Assembly (NCBI GenBank): GCA_021824145.1 | Contig: JAKALM010000015.1 | Coordinates: 18,834 to 82,833 of the forward strand | Direction of reading: 5' to 3' | Length of the DNA stretch: 64,000 nt | DNA from: Bacteroidota bacterium | GTDB taxonomy: Bacteria; Bacteroidota; Ignavibacteria; Ignavibacteriales; Ignavibacteriaceae | Shown: positions 10,330 through 18,456 of the stretch, one piece after another | Layout: every line of letters starts with the position of its first letter | Position numbering within the stretch: the stretch's first letter is position 1 | The notes under the pieces: generated by a model | Database searches by the model: none | The model's input: only the letters and a program-made list of their open reading frames with translations | Told to the model about the DNA's origin: nothing | Program-made: the position numbers and the translations under genes

Positions 10330-10485
10330 GTTCTTTTGTCTTGAAACAAAAGAACCAAAAATTCAAGACTGAAAATAATTAGCTAAGAATTCATTCACTT
10401 CACTAAAACAAATTAACTCGCTTTGCTCAAACAGAATTTGTTTTTTAACGTTTCGTTCATGAATTCTTTTTACGCTAATTATTTT
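10330..10485 (+). repeat. non-coding repeat unit, copy B, with a large imperfect palindrome
   Basis: The head is GTTCTTTTGT...ACAAAAGAAC (a perfect 10-bp inverted repeat), then CCAAAAATTCAAGACTG. The body 10372-10485 is one long imperfect palindrome. Its left arm AAAATAATTAGC...GAATTCAT is mirrored by the right arm ending at 10485, and its centre carries ACTCGCTTTGCTCAAACAG. It is better preserved than copy A. Such structures suit a MITE-like or structured-RNA element; no gene is inside. Confidence 0.55.
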
Positions 10486-11035
10486 AGGTCATTTGGATTC
10501 GGAAAAGTTCTGAACTGCTTTTAAGCCGAAGGCGGAGGTTAGGAGCGTGGAATGGTCATTAGTCATTTGTTGTCATTGGTTGAGGAAGAAGAATTTTCGG
10601 GGAATTATTGGATTTCCTTTAATCCGAAAACAGATGTTAAGAGTGTGAGTTTTTCCCAGGTTAAGGTGTAGATACCTTTAAGCCGGAGGCTGACAAGTGG
10701 AGTGGAATTCCATTAGCCAGTCGGCAATGAATCAGAGCACGATGATTATAATCGAAATACGGGTAGAGCTTAAATTCCCTTTGCTGTCCGAGACAGCCGT
10801 TTGAATAAGTACAATATCTTAAGCAGAGTTTTCATAATGATATTTTTGATAGTAAATAAACGGGAATGGAGAAGGAAAAGAACTGTAAATTTTGAAACCG
10901 TCTAGGATTGACGAATGACGATTGACGACCTCTTTCTCCAGGGCTGCAGAGGTTAAAATTGGCGATTGACCAATCAACTGGGCTATTGAAATACACCTCT
11001 CTCCCAGCTTAATCCCCTTTATACACAAACTGCGT

Positions 11036-11875
11036 TTATGAATGAACCGCCTCAATTTTTACTGACGTCATACTAAGCGACCCGCCGACTGCCATATCAT
11101 TAAACAAACTTACCACATCCTTTTCATCCTTCAATGCCACTGCATAAAGCAGCGGCAGATAATGCTCGGGAGTCGGGACCGCTAGCTCGAATTCTCTTCC
11201 CTGGGATTGATAATTAATTAACTGCTTGTAATCGCCCGACAAAATAAACCTTTTCATCTTTTCGCTTGCTTCCTTTGCCCAATCATAACCGTAATCAACT
11301 TCATCTAATCTTCGCCAGTCGACCATTCTTAAATTGTGAACCATATTTCCGCTGCCGATAATCAGCACGCCTTTATTGCGTAGAAAGCTCAGCTCCTTAG
11401 CAAGTTCAAAATGATATTGAGGAGACTGCCTATAATCAAGGCTCATCTGAACTACCGGAACCTCTGCATCCGGATAGAGATGTTTAATTACCGACCATGC
11501 GCCATGGTCGAGTCCCCAATTAACATCAAGACCCACTTCAGTATTTTTAACTTCGTCTTTAATCTCTTTCGCAAGCTCCGGATTTCCGGGTGCGGGATAT
11601 TGAACTTCGTACAATTCTTTCGGGAACCCGCTAAAGTCGTGGATAGTTCTTGGCTTTTCCATTGCAGTTACAAAAGTACCGTTTGCTTCCCAGTGGGCTG
11701 ATATGCACAGTATAGCCGCCGGCATAGGAATTTCTTTTCCTATTTGCCTGAAACCCTGCACAAAAACATTCTCTTCAATAGCGTTCATGGGGCTGCCGTG
11801 TCCCAGGAACAGTGCGGGCATTTTATCCGTCTTATCAAACTTTTCAGTTAAATTATTTAATTCATTCAATTTCAT
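11036..11875 (-). CDS. ygiD: 4,5-DOPA dioxygenase-like extradiol ring-cleavage protein (LigB superfamily, YgiD type)
   Basis: A cytoplasmic non-haem iron/zinc extradiol dioxygenase-fold protein that in characterised relatives opens catecholic rings such as DOPA. The 279 residues show the class III metal-ligand pattern: LFLGHGSPMNA near the N-terminus, CISAHWEA, then TIHDFSGFP, WGLDHGAWSVIKHLYP, IGSGNMVHNLR and PTPEHYLPLLYA. Length and order match YgiD/DODA. The natural substrate is unknown. It stands alone between repeat-rich intervals. Its ATG at 11875 is preceded by a weak GGTGAT-type ribosome site on the minus strand. Confidence 0.9.
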   Translation of the reverse strand: MKLNELNNLTEKFDKTDKMPALFLGHGSPMNAIEENVFVQGFRQIGKEIPMPAAILCISAHWEANGTFVTAMEKPRTIHDFSGFPKELYEVQYPAPGNPELAKEIKDEVKNTEVGLDVNWGLDHGAWSVIKHLYPDAEVPVVQMSLDYRQSPQYHFELAKELSFLRNKGVLIIGSGNMVHNLRMVDWRRLDEVDYGYDWAKEASEKMKRFILSGDYKQLINYQSQGREFELAVPTPEHYLPLLYAVALKDEKDVVSLFNDMAVGGSLSMTSVKIEAVHS

Positions 11876-11997
11876 ATAATCACCTTGGTTTCAAGTTAAG
11901 TTTCAATCCCTTATCATATACATTATCAAGCACAATATAACAATACCGGAGACACTTATAAAGCCCTATGTGGCGAAATAAATCATAATCTGATTTA

Positions 11998-12374
11998 TTA
12001 TTTATATAATAAGCTTTTAATTCTTTGTTTAGCTTTGTTTGTATTGCCGCCTTGGTAACAGATTTCTATAAATTCAATTTTATCTTCTGCCTGGAAATAA
12101 GAACAAATAACCCTAATGCCGGATTGAACCCCCTTGCCTTTAAGTGCCTTACATGCAAATTTTTTTACTTTATAAATTTTAGGCGTGGTAATACCTAAGT
12201 CGCTTATATGTTCAACGGCATTATTATCTATTCTGAGTTTTTTGAATAGTTTTAGCTGAACATCAATGAAGGTTTGTATATCATCATCTAGAGTGCAAAA
12301 GCGCTTTGACAGTTTTTTCTTTTCCCCCTATGAAATTCAGGAAGATAATTGATTTCTTTGAAGATTTGGTGCAT
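11998..12374 (-). pseudogene. RelE/ParE-like toxin gene split between two frames at A-AAA-AAC
   Basis: On the minus strand, ATG (12372-12374, preceded by AGGA) opens a frame reading MHQIFKEINYLPEFHRGKRK. It then meets a stop after 28 codons. In the -1 frame the protein continues LSKRFCTLDDDIQTF, then VKKFACKALKGKGVQSGIRV and IEFIEICYQGG, up to TAA at 11998-12000. Together these make a 125-residue RelE-like mRNA interferase-type chain. The -1 frame has no start of its own and an in-frame TAG just upstream. The frames meet in GAAAAAACTG, where zero-frame reading gives A-AAA-AAC (12312-12318), a canonical slippery heptamer. A one-base homopolymer deletion or sequencing error is the simpler explanation. 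No partner antitoxin gene is visible. Confidence 0.55.
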
Positions 12375-12461
12375 TATTTTTTATTCCTGCTGTTCAGAGT
12401 AATTCCTCACAGAATATACAGAATGAAAAGTGTTCCTTGAAATATCAGAATACTCCTTGCT

Positions 12462-13010
12462 TTAAAGCCACTGTTTAACGATTATAGAGCGATGAGAAAT
12501 AGCTCGTCCCATATCCTTGGTTGTTGAACGAAGAGAGACAATGATATGCTTTTTTCTCATCTCTTGAAGATTGCGGCAGATGGTTCTTTCACCGCAGTTT
12601 AATAATCTGTTAGCTAAATCCTCCACTGTAAGAAGATCGCCTTGCTGGTAAGCTTCCGTGCAGACTCTTTGTATTCTGAATTGACGAAGTCCAATGACTC
12701 CGGATTTTTCTCTTACCGGAAGATCTTCAGTTGAATAGTCTAAAGTAAGTGTAACTGAAATTTGCTTACACTTGGATAAAGGAACTGATGGAGAGTTATC
12801 AATATCTACAACTTGAAAGAATATTTGCCCGGGCTTAAGAGAGCCGTTAGACTGAAAATATGAAGCATAGATTTTATGAACTGTATCCAGTAAAGCACTA
12901 GCTTCGAATGGAGAACATTGAAGTCCGGAGATGACTTCATTAACAAACTGAGTGTCGAGTTGTTTCTCGGACAAGCGACTAAACTTTTTTAAGGAAGAAT
13001 TATTTACCAT
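12462..13010 (-). CDS. DUF1670-like helix-turn-helix protein
   Basis: A 182-residue protein. The C-terminal part matches the DUF1670 pattern: the block GLRQFRIQRV, then QQGDLLTVEDLANRLLNC, TICRNLQEMRKKHI, and TKDMGRAISHRSIIVKQWL, which reads as a winged-helix DNA-binding region. The N-terminal region (RLSEKQLDTQFVNEVISG) precedes it. The frame is open upstream to 13145, but that part would run through the inverted repeat at 13034-13096 and reads poorly, so I place the start at the ATG at 13010. The family is common around mobile elements and its function is not established. It lies 88 bases upstream of the toxin remnant on the same strand. Confidence 0.65.
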   Translation of the reverse strand: MVNNSSLKKFSRLSEKQLDTQFVNEVISGLQCSPFEASALLDTVHKIYASYFQSNGSLKPGQIFFQVVDIDNSPSVPLSKCKQISVTLTLDYSTEDLPVREKSGVIGLRQFRIQRVCTEAYQQGDLLTVEDLANRLLNCGERTICRNLQEMRKKHIIVSLRSTTKDMGRAISHRSIIVKQWL

Positions 13011-13033
13011 AATGCACCATAGGAAATTTAATG

Positions 13034-13096
13034 AAGTAAGTTTGTTGAACCTCAGTCGGGCTACGCACTCCTTCGGTTCAACAAATAATTTACTTG
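13034..13096. repeat. inverted repeat upstream of the DUF1670-like gene
   Basis: Arms TTTGTTGAACC (13041-13051) and GGTTCAACAAA (13075-13085) are exact complements, and flanking AAGTAA / TTACTT extends the similarity outwards. The loop contains CGGGCTACGCACTCCTTC. It lies 24 bases upstream of the chosen start, on the leader side. It could be a dispersed palindrome or an operator for the HTH protein. Confidence 0.5.
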
Positions 13097-13431
13097 AAGT
13101 ATTAGTCATGATAAATAACATAATCATTAAATTGCCAAATGGCACAAATATAGGCTTACAGGTAATGTTTCATTACGTAAAATTTTTTAACCCGTCTTCG
13201 CTGATTAGGAACTTCAGCTTCGGCGGGCAGGCGTTTCTTTACGCATAATTTCTTTACAGAAATTATTTAAGGTCAGTTAAACAAAGAAAGAAAGCCGTGG
13301 GCATTTGGCTAGATGAAAATTTTCGGGCACAATTCTTTTTGATGCGCAAAGTTAGGACTTGGATTAGTAGGGTTGAGTTATTGAATGCAGAAATGGTTGT
13401 TTTAAGACCATAGATGCAAATGAAAACTCAG

Positions 13432-13835
13432 CTATGAGGATTTTTCGAGTTCAGTAAAAACAGATGGAAGATCTTCAGGAGTGGTACGACCAAATTTACC
13501 GTTTAAAAATAAAAATAGAATTATGGCTTTTGCAGTCAGCAAATAACGCGGATCGTTTTAAAATTGCTGCGAACTTTTTCTATTATGGTATTTATCTGCT
13601 GTTCATAAGTCTTGAAATGTTTTCTAATGAAAAAATCAACGCAGAGTATATTAAACCAATTTAAATGTAAAATGTATTTCACTTCATCGTATTTGCTTTT
13701 AATGAAGTTTGCTTTGATATTATTACTGAATGTTCGAAATTTCTTTTCGAAGGGAGCCACCGCTACAATATTTTTTGCACCGGAGTTTAGGAAGTGAAAG
13801 ATTGCATTGATTGCCGGATAATATCTGCGCTTAAC
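13432..13835 (-). pseudogene. frameshifted remnant of an unidentified gene
   Basis: On the minus strand an open frame without a start (13835 down to about 13536) reads protein-like sequence including AIFHFLNSGAKNIVAVAPF and IKANFIKSKYDEVKYI. It stops at TGA, after which a second frame continues RYLLTAKAIILFLFLNGKFG and TPEDLPSVFTELEKSS to TAG at 13432-13434. The GAKNIVAVAPF segment resembles motif I of Rossmann-fold methyltransferases, but that is weak. The family is not recognised. The missing start plus frameshift argue for a dead gene. Two short plus-strand frames over it look like shadows. Confidence 0.35.
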
Positions 13836-14084
13836 TCAATAGGTAGCAGCAAAAAATAATTATTAAATTAATTTCATGAGCAGACTAATAAGAGAAAATC
13901 ACTTATAAAGAGACTTTTAATAGTCGGATAAAGAATATATACGGAACGGAAAAATTGGACGCTCTGAATTGAAAAAACTGGCTAAAACCTACCCTATTTT
14001 GTAAGTAAAGCATAGACTTCAATTAAAAATAATTAAAACATTTTTTATTAAATAGAAATTTCTACGTCCATTCAGCATTTTAGT

Positions 14085-14092
14085 TATATTTG
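14085..14092 (+). promoter_or_regulatory. possible Bacteroidota-type -7 promoter element TATATTTG
   Basis: TATATTTG fits the TAnnTTTG consensus of Bacteroidota primary promoters and lies 33 bases upstream of the ABC ATPase ATG, in an AT-rich stretch after a gene-free region. A clear TTG-type -33 element is not visible, so the call is tentative. Confidence 0.3.
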
Positions 14093-14125
14093 TAATATTA
14101 AAACCAATTACTATGGCAAAAAATA

Positions 14126-15073
14126 ATGAATTCATTAGCAATTGAAACTTTGGGGTTAACTAAAGTTTATACATCGTCATTCAAAAAACAGAAGGTTGAA
14201 GCATTAACAGATTTGAATCTTCAAATTTCAAAAGGGATGATTTTCGGGCTTTTAGGTCCAAACGGAGCTGGCAAAACTACATTGATTAAATTATTACTCG
14301 GAATAACTTTTCCAACCGCCGGCAGCGCTACAATTTTGGGGGAAAATATTTCCGGTTACAAAATGAAATATAAAATAGGCTACTTGCCTGAAAATCATAA
14401 ATATCCGGCATACCTAAGCGGCGGAGAAGTTTTACAATTCTACGGAAAGCTTAGCGGCATGGAATCTAATGAACTTAATAAAAAGATTGACGAGCTTTTA
14501 GAACTTGTTCAATTAATGAAATGGAAAAAGACAAAAATCAAGAATTACTCAAAAGGAATGATGCAAAGATTAGGGCTTGCTCAAGCCTTGGTTAATAATC
14601 CAGAATTAATTTTTTTGGACGAACCAACAGATGGAGTTGATCCAATTGGAAGAAAAGAAATAAGAGATATTTTAATTGAACTTAAAAATAATGGGAAAAC
14701 AATTTTTCTAAATAGTCATTTGTTATCTGAAGTTGAATTGATAACTGATAGAGTTGGAATATTGAATAAAGGTAAACTCTTACGTGAAGGCGACGTAAAA
14801 GAGATGACGCAAAATAAAGAAGAATATAAAATCAGTATTGAAGGCGATTCAATTGAAAAACTTGATGATGAAATTTTAAGAAAAGCGGGCTTTGCAAAAA
14901 TGAATCAAGATTATTATTCTTTCAAAGTGGAGAACACGAATGAGCTAAATAAAATTCTTGACATTTTACGAAATAATGGAATAGTGATTAAAGAAATGCT
15001 TCAGCAAAAAAGTTCTCTTGAAGAAATTTTCATTTCATTAATTAAAGAGTCTGATAAGGAGAAAGTTCAATGA
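14126..15073 (+). CDS. ABC transporter ATP-binding protein (ABC-2 exporter type)
   Basis: Cytoplasmic ATPase that would energise the membrane partner encoded next. In its 315 residues: Walker A GPNGAGKTT (about residues 45-53), the Q-loop region GYLPENHKYP, signature YSKGMMQRLGLAQAL, Walker B LIFLDEPTDGVDP and the switch His in LNSHLLSEVE. A C-terminal ~80-residue domain follows, as in CcmA/NatA/GldA-like subunits. The stop codon overlaps the permease start (ATGA), so the two are translationally coupled. The substrate is unknown. An upstream ATG at 14113 is out of frame and opens only a short frame. Confidence 0.93.
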   Translation: MNSLAIETLGLTKVYTSSFKKQKVEALTDLNLQISKGMIFGLLGPNGAGKTTLIKLLLGITFPTAGSATILGENISGYKMKYKIGYLPENHKYPAYLSGGEVLQFYGKLSGMESNELNKKIDELLELVQLMKWKKTKIKNYSKGMMQRLGLAQALVNNPELIFLDEPTDGVDPIGRKEIRDILIELKNNGKTIFLNSHLLSEVELITDRVGILNKGKLLREGDVKEMTQNKEEYKISIEGDSIEKLDDEILRKAGFAKMNQDYYSFKVENTNELNKILDILRNNGIVIKEMLQQKSSLEEIFISLIKESDKEKVQ

Positions 15074-15888
15074 AAAATATTTGGATAATGACCTGGTTTA
15101 CTTTGAGAGAAGCTATGGCAAGAAAAGTTTTTTTATTCTTCGCTTCAATTTCTGCAGTCATATTAATTATTATGGCTTTCGTATTTGGTTTAATGGATAA
15201 AGCATCATTTTCTTTTAATGTTAGCGGAGGCGCTCATCTGCCGTATAATAATCCGATCACGATGATTGAAATGATGATAGTTTCTCCGCTTTCAAGTCTT
15301 TGTCTTCTGCTGGCAATTTTTGCAAGTGCGAGTTTTGTTCCTATAATGCTTGAAAAAGGAAACATCGATCTTCTATTATCAAAGCCGGTATCCCGTGATC
15401 AACTATTATGGGGAAAATACTTCGGAGGAATTTTAGTAGTACTTTTAAATATTGCATTTATGGTAACCGGCGTTTGGCTGATAATCTCGCTAAAATTTTC
15501 TTCATGGGATTTTTCTTTTCTTTCAATAATACTTGCAATAACTTTTACCTTTGCGGTGTTGTATTCGCTGATAGTCTTACTTGGAGTATTAACGAAAGGT
15601 TCAACATTGGGGATGATGGTTGCCTATTTGATTTTTTTACTACTGAGTCCGGTACTTTTTTTAGCTAAAGATAAAGTTGCTGATTTTATTCAAAATAAAT
15701 TTTTAAAGTCTCTTATATTGGGAACTTATTATTTAGTTCCAAAAACTTCCGAACTGATGGGAAAGATAATGTCAAGTTTAGCTTCAGGAAATGGAATTGA
15801 AGATTATCAACCTATATTAACATCGTTAGCTTTTCTTATTTTAACTATGGGAATAACTATCTCAATATTTAGAAAAAAAGATTTTTGA
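15070..15888 (+). CDS. ABC-2 family transporter permease
   Basis: Membrane partner of the preceding ATPase. It has 272 residues with about six hydrophobic segments: FLFFASISAVILIIMAFVFG near residues 20-40, then segments around 85, 120, 150, 185 and 250. The motif MLEKGNIDLLLSKPVSRDQLLWGKY is the conserved coupling region of NosY/ABC-2 permeases. It starts inside the ATPase stop codon. The pair could export a small molecule or act on envelope proteins; nothing adjacent identifies the substrate. Confidence 0.9.
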   Translation: MKNIWIMTWFTLREAMARKVFLFFASISAVILIIMAFVFGLMDKASFSFNVSGGAHLPYNNPITMIEMMIVSPLSSLCLLLAIFASASFVPIMLEKGNIDLLLSKPVSRDQLLWGKYFGGILVVLLNIAFMVTGVWLIISLKFSSWDFSFLSIILAITFTFAVLYSLIVLLGVLTKGSTLGMMVAYLIFLLLSPVLFLAKDKVADFIQNKFLKSLILGTYYLVPKTSELMGKIMSSLASGNGIEDYQPILTSLAFLILTMGITISIFRKKDF

Positions 15889-16127
15889 CTTTAAATGGAT
15901 TTGAAAAGAAAATTAACAAAGATGTAATTAGAAAATAAAATTTCAATATTGAGTGATATATAATTCAACGATTGCTATGAGTTTTTTAAAAAATTTCTCT
16001 TAATCAAGGATTCTAAAATCTTTTCAACGTTGTTCGGCAGGGAAATAATATGTTGTAATTTAGCAGTTAATTGGCATAATATTTGGCAAAATTAAGTCAG
16101 ATCAATATGAAAATATAGGAAACAATA

Positions 16128-17066
16128 ATGCAAGAACAGAATTTAAGATTAGAAGATTTACTAGGAAAGACGAAATTATCGGATGATAATAAAGGCGTAA
16201 TAAACAATGTTGCGATTATTGGCGCAGGAATTATGGGACAAGGAATTGCACACACAATTGCTGCCGCCGGAATAGATGTTTTGGTTATAGAAAAAGATGC
16301 TGAACATCTTGAAAAAGCAAAACAAGATCTTTCAGAAACAATTGATAGAGAAATTAAACGGTGGGCGCTAACAAGGTCAGAAAAAAAATCTATTTTCAGC
16401 AGAATAAAATGGGAAATATCACTAACTAAAGTAGCTGAATATGATTTGATAATCGAAGCTGTTGATGAAGACTTTAATCTAAAACAATTAATTTTCTCTG
16501 AGTTGGATTCACTGGCAAAAAAAGAAACAATATTTGTGTCAAATACCTCTACGCTAAGTTTAACTAAATTAGCCGAGACAACCAGCAGGCCAGATAAAAT
16601 AATTGGAATGCATTTTCTTCATCCAGTACCTAAAGTTCCACTTGTAGAACTTGTTAAATGCCTTCATACTTCAAACGAAACAGTTGAACAGGTAAAAAGT
16701 TTTGCTGCTAAAATAGGCAAAACACCTGTAGAAGTTTATGAATATCCTGGTTTTGTAACAACGAGAGCCATTGTTCCATTATTAAATGAAGCGATGTATA
16801 TACTGCTTGAAGGAGTTGCAACTGCAAATGATATTGATACTGCAATGAAACTCGGTTATAATTTCCAATATGGCCCTCTAGAGATGGCAGATATGATGGG
16901 GCTTGATGAGGTTTTAGCATGGATGGAAACGCTTTGGAAAACGCTTGGAGAGCCGCGATACCGTGCATGCCCAATTTTACGTAAACTTGTTCGTGAAAGA
17001 AAACTAGGAAAGAAAACAGGCGAAGGTTTTTATAAATACGATGAAAACGGACAAATAATTAATTAA
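16128..17066 (+). CDS. 3-hydroxyacyl-CoA (3-hydroxybutyryl-CoA) dehydrogenase
   Basis: NAD-dependent oxidoreductase interconverting (S)-3-hydroxyacyl-CoA and 3-oxoacyl-CoA. In its 312 residues: after a short N-terminal extension the Rossmann motif is AIIGAGIMGQG (residues ~30-38), with the NAD-selecting Glu in VLVIEKD. The catalytic region is SNTSTLS, GMHFLHPVPKVPLVELVK (usually HFFNPV; here the Asn position is His), and the dimer domain is RAIVPLLNEAMYILLEGVA...MKLGYNFQYGPLEMADMMG. Acetate kinase follows 25 bases downstream, suggesting a role in short-chain acyl-CoA fermentation or oxidation. The preferred chain length is not readable from the sequence. Confidence 0.92.
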   Translation: MQEQNLRLEDLLGKTKLSDDNKGVINNVAIIGAGIMGQGIAHTIAAAGIDVLVIEKDAEHLEKAKQDLSETIDREIKRWALTRSEKKSIFSRIKWEISLTKVAEYDLIIEAVDEDFNLKQLIFSELDSLAKKETIFVSNTSTLSLTKLAETTSRPDKIIGMHFLHPVPKVPLVELVKCLHTSNETVEQVKSFAAKIGKTPVEVYEYPGFVTTRAIVPLLNEAMYILLEGVATANDIDTAMKLGYNFQYGPLEMADMMGLDEVLAWMETLWKTLGEPRYRACPILRKLVRERKLGKKTGEGFYKYDENGQIIN

Positions 17067-17091
17067 GGCTTGAAAAAAGAAAGAAATTTTT

Positions 17092-18300
17092 ATGAAGGTA
17101 TTAGTTTTAAATTGTGGAAGTTCTTCAATAAAATATCAATTTATAGACACAGTTGAAAAAACAGCCCTTGCCAAAGGCCTAGTTGAAAGAATCGGAATGA
17201 GCAGTGCGGTTCTATCTCATTCTCGTTATGATGGTGATACAATTAAAATTGTTGGTGAAATATTAGATCATCAAATAGCAGTTGAATATGTACTTGGAGT
17301 TATGCTTAGCAAAAATCATGGAGTAATTGATAATAAAAATGATATTGAAGCAGTTGGACACAGAGTTGTTCACGGAGGCGAAACATTTACTGGTTCAGTA
17401 TTAATAACAGATGAAGTAATTCAAGTTTTACAAGACAACATTGAATTAGCTCCACTTCATAATCCGCCAAACTTAAAAGGTATTCAAGCTGTAAAAAGAA
17501 TTTTACCAGACACACCACAAGTTGGAGTTTTTGATACGGCATTCCATACAAAAATGCCACCCAAAGCTTTTCTTTATGGAATACCATATGAGCTTTACAA
17601 AAAATATAAAATAAGAAAATATGGATTTCACGGGACGTCTCATTTATATGTTTCTAATAAAGCTGCTGAAATGTTAGGGAAGAAAATTGAAGATTTAAAA
17701 ATTGTAACTGCTCATCTTGGCAATGGCTGCAGTATGGCGGCAATAGATAAGGGAATCTCTGTTGATACAACAATGGGCTTTACTCCGCTTGAAGGTTTGC
17801 TAATGGGTACACGAAGCGGAGATTTGGATCCGTCTTTAATCCTTTATATTATGGGGAAAGAAGGATTATCACTCAATGAAGCAGGAACACTCTTAAACAA
17901 ACACAGCGGACTGATTGGCATCAGCGGTGAAAGCAGTGATATGCGTGAAATACAAAAAGCAATGTCTGAAGGACACAAGCGCTCAACCTATGCATTTGAT
18001 ATTTTCAGCTATCGAATTAAAAAGTATCTTGGCGCGTATGCAGCAGCAATGGGGGGTTTAGACACATTTATTTTTACAGGTGGAATTGGAGAAAATTCTG
18101 CCGAAGTTAGGGAAGAAGTTTGTAAGAATCTTGAATTCCTTGGAATTGAACTTGATTTAGAAAAAAATAGAAATAAAGATTTGATTATTTCTACAGATAA
18201 TTCGAAAGTTAAAGTCCTGCGCATACCAACAAACGAAGAACTCGTAATTGCTATGGATACAAGTCATATTGTAGAAGAGATTCAAGTAAAGGCAAATTGA
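17092..18300 (+). CDS. ackA: acetate kinase
   Basis: Forms ATP and acetate from acetyl phosphate (reversible), the last step of acetogenic energy conservation. The 402 residues are the usual length. Signatures are VLNCGSSSIKYQ at the N-terminus, HRVVHGGE, FDTAFH, RKYGFHGTSHLY, TAHLGNGCSMAAI, GTRSGDLDP and the C-terminal FTGGIGENSAEVRE. It shares an operon with the acyl-CoA dehydrogenase-type enzyme upstream. No phosphate acetyltransferase is adjacent. Butyrate kinases are related, but the GTRSGDLDP block and the FHGTSH motif favour acetate. Confidence 0.95.
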   Translation: MKVLVLNCGSSSIKYQFIDTVEKTALAKGLVERIGMSSAVLSHSRYDGDTIKIVGEILDHQIAVEYVLGVMLSKNHGVIDNKNDIEAVGHRVVHGGETFTGSVLITDEVIQVLQDNIELAPLHNPPNLKGIQAVKRILPDTPQVGVFDTAFHTKMPPKAFLYGIPYELYKKYKIRKYGFHGTSHLYVSNKAAEMLGKKIEDLKIVTAHLGNGCSMAAIDKGISVDTTMGFTPLEGLLMGTRSGDLDPSLILYIMGKEGLSLNEAGTLLNKHSGLIGISGESSDMREIQKAMSEGHKRSTYAFDIFSYRIKKYLGAYAAAMGGLDTFIFTGGIGENSAEVREEVCKNLEFLGIELDLEKNRNKDLIISTDNSKVKVLRIPTNEELVIAMDTSHIVEEIQVKAN

Positions 18301-18456
18301 TATTTCCTAAAGTTAAATGTAAAATTATATATTCATTTAACTTCATTATTTTACTTCCAAAGTTTTAATAATTGAATTTATTCCAAAAATTTTATACTCT
18401 TAATTAAGATATTTCATGTTTATATTAAATAGTATAAAATTTTTTTGAGGAAATAG

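Larger units (their letters stand above)
9526..11035. other. long non-coding, repeat-rich interval
   Basis: About 1.5 kb between recQ and the dioxygenase gene holds no frame with convincing protein character on either strand. It contains a short palindrome (9833-9853), two related repeat units in direct orientation (about 9958-10250 and 10330-10485) and otherwise unstructured sequence. No tRNA signature was recognised. The pattern looks like accumulated remnants of non-autonomous elements. Confidence 0.6.
13011..14125. other. decayed interval between the DUF1670-like gene and an ABC transporter
   Basis: About 1.1 kb with no intact gene. It contains the inverted repeat at 13034-13096, another weak palindromic stretch (about 13170-13245, TTACGTAAA...TTTACGCATAA, then AATTTCT...AGAAATT), a frameshifted gene remnant on the minus strand (13432-13835), and the promoter region of the downstream ABC operon. 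Confidence 0.55.

Noticed and set aside
9526..11035. Possible tRNA or small RNA gene in the long gap
   Set aside because: No TTCRA-type T-loop with matching acceptor stem could be assembled by eye; only repeat palindromes are visible.
10819..11055. Minus-strand frame of 78 codons overlapping the end of the dioxygenase gene
   Set aside because: Unlikely composition, overlaps the ygiD-type gene, no ribosome site, no recognisable motif.
13464..13797. Two plus-strand short frames (66 and 61 codons)
   Set aside because: They lie opposite the minus-strand relic at 13432-13835, which reads better; no ribosome site or start context.
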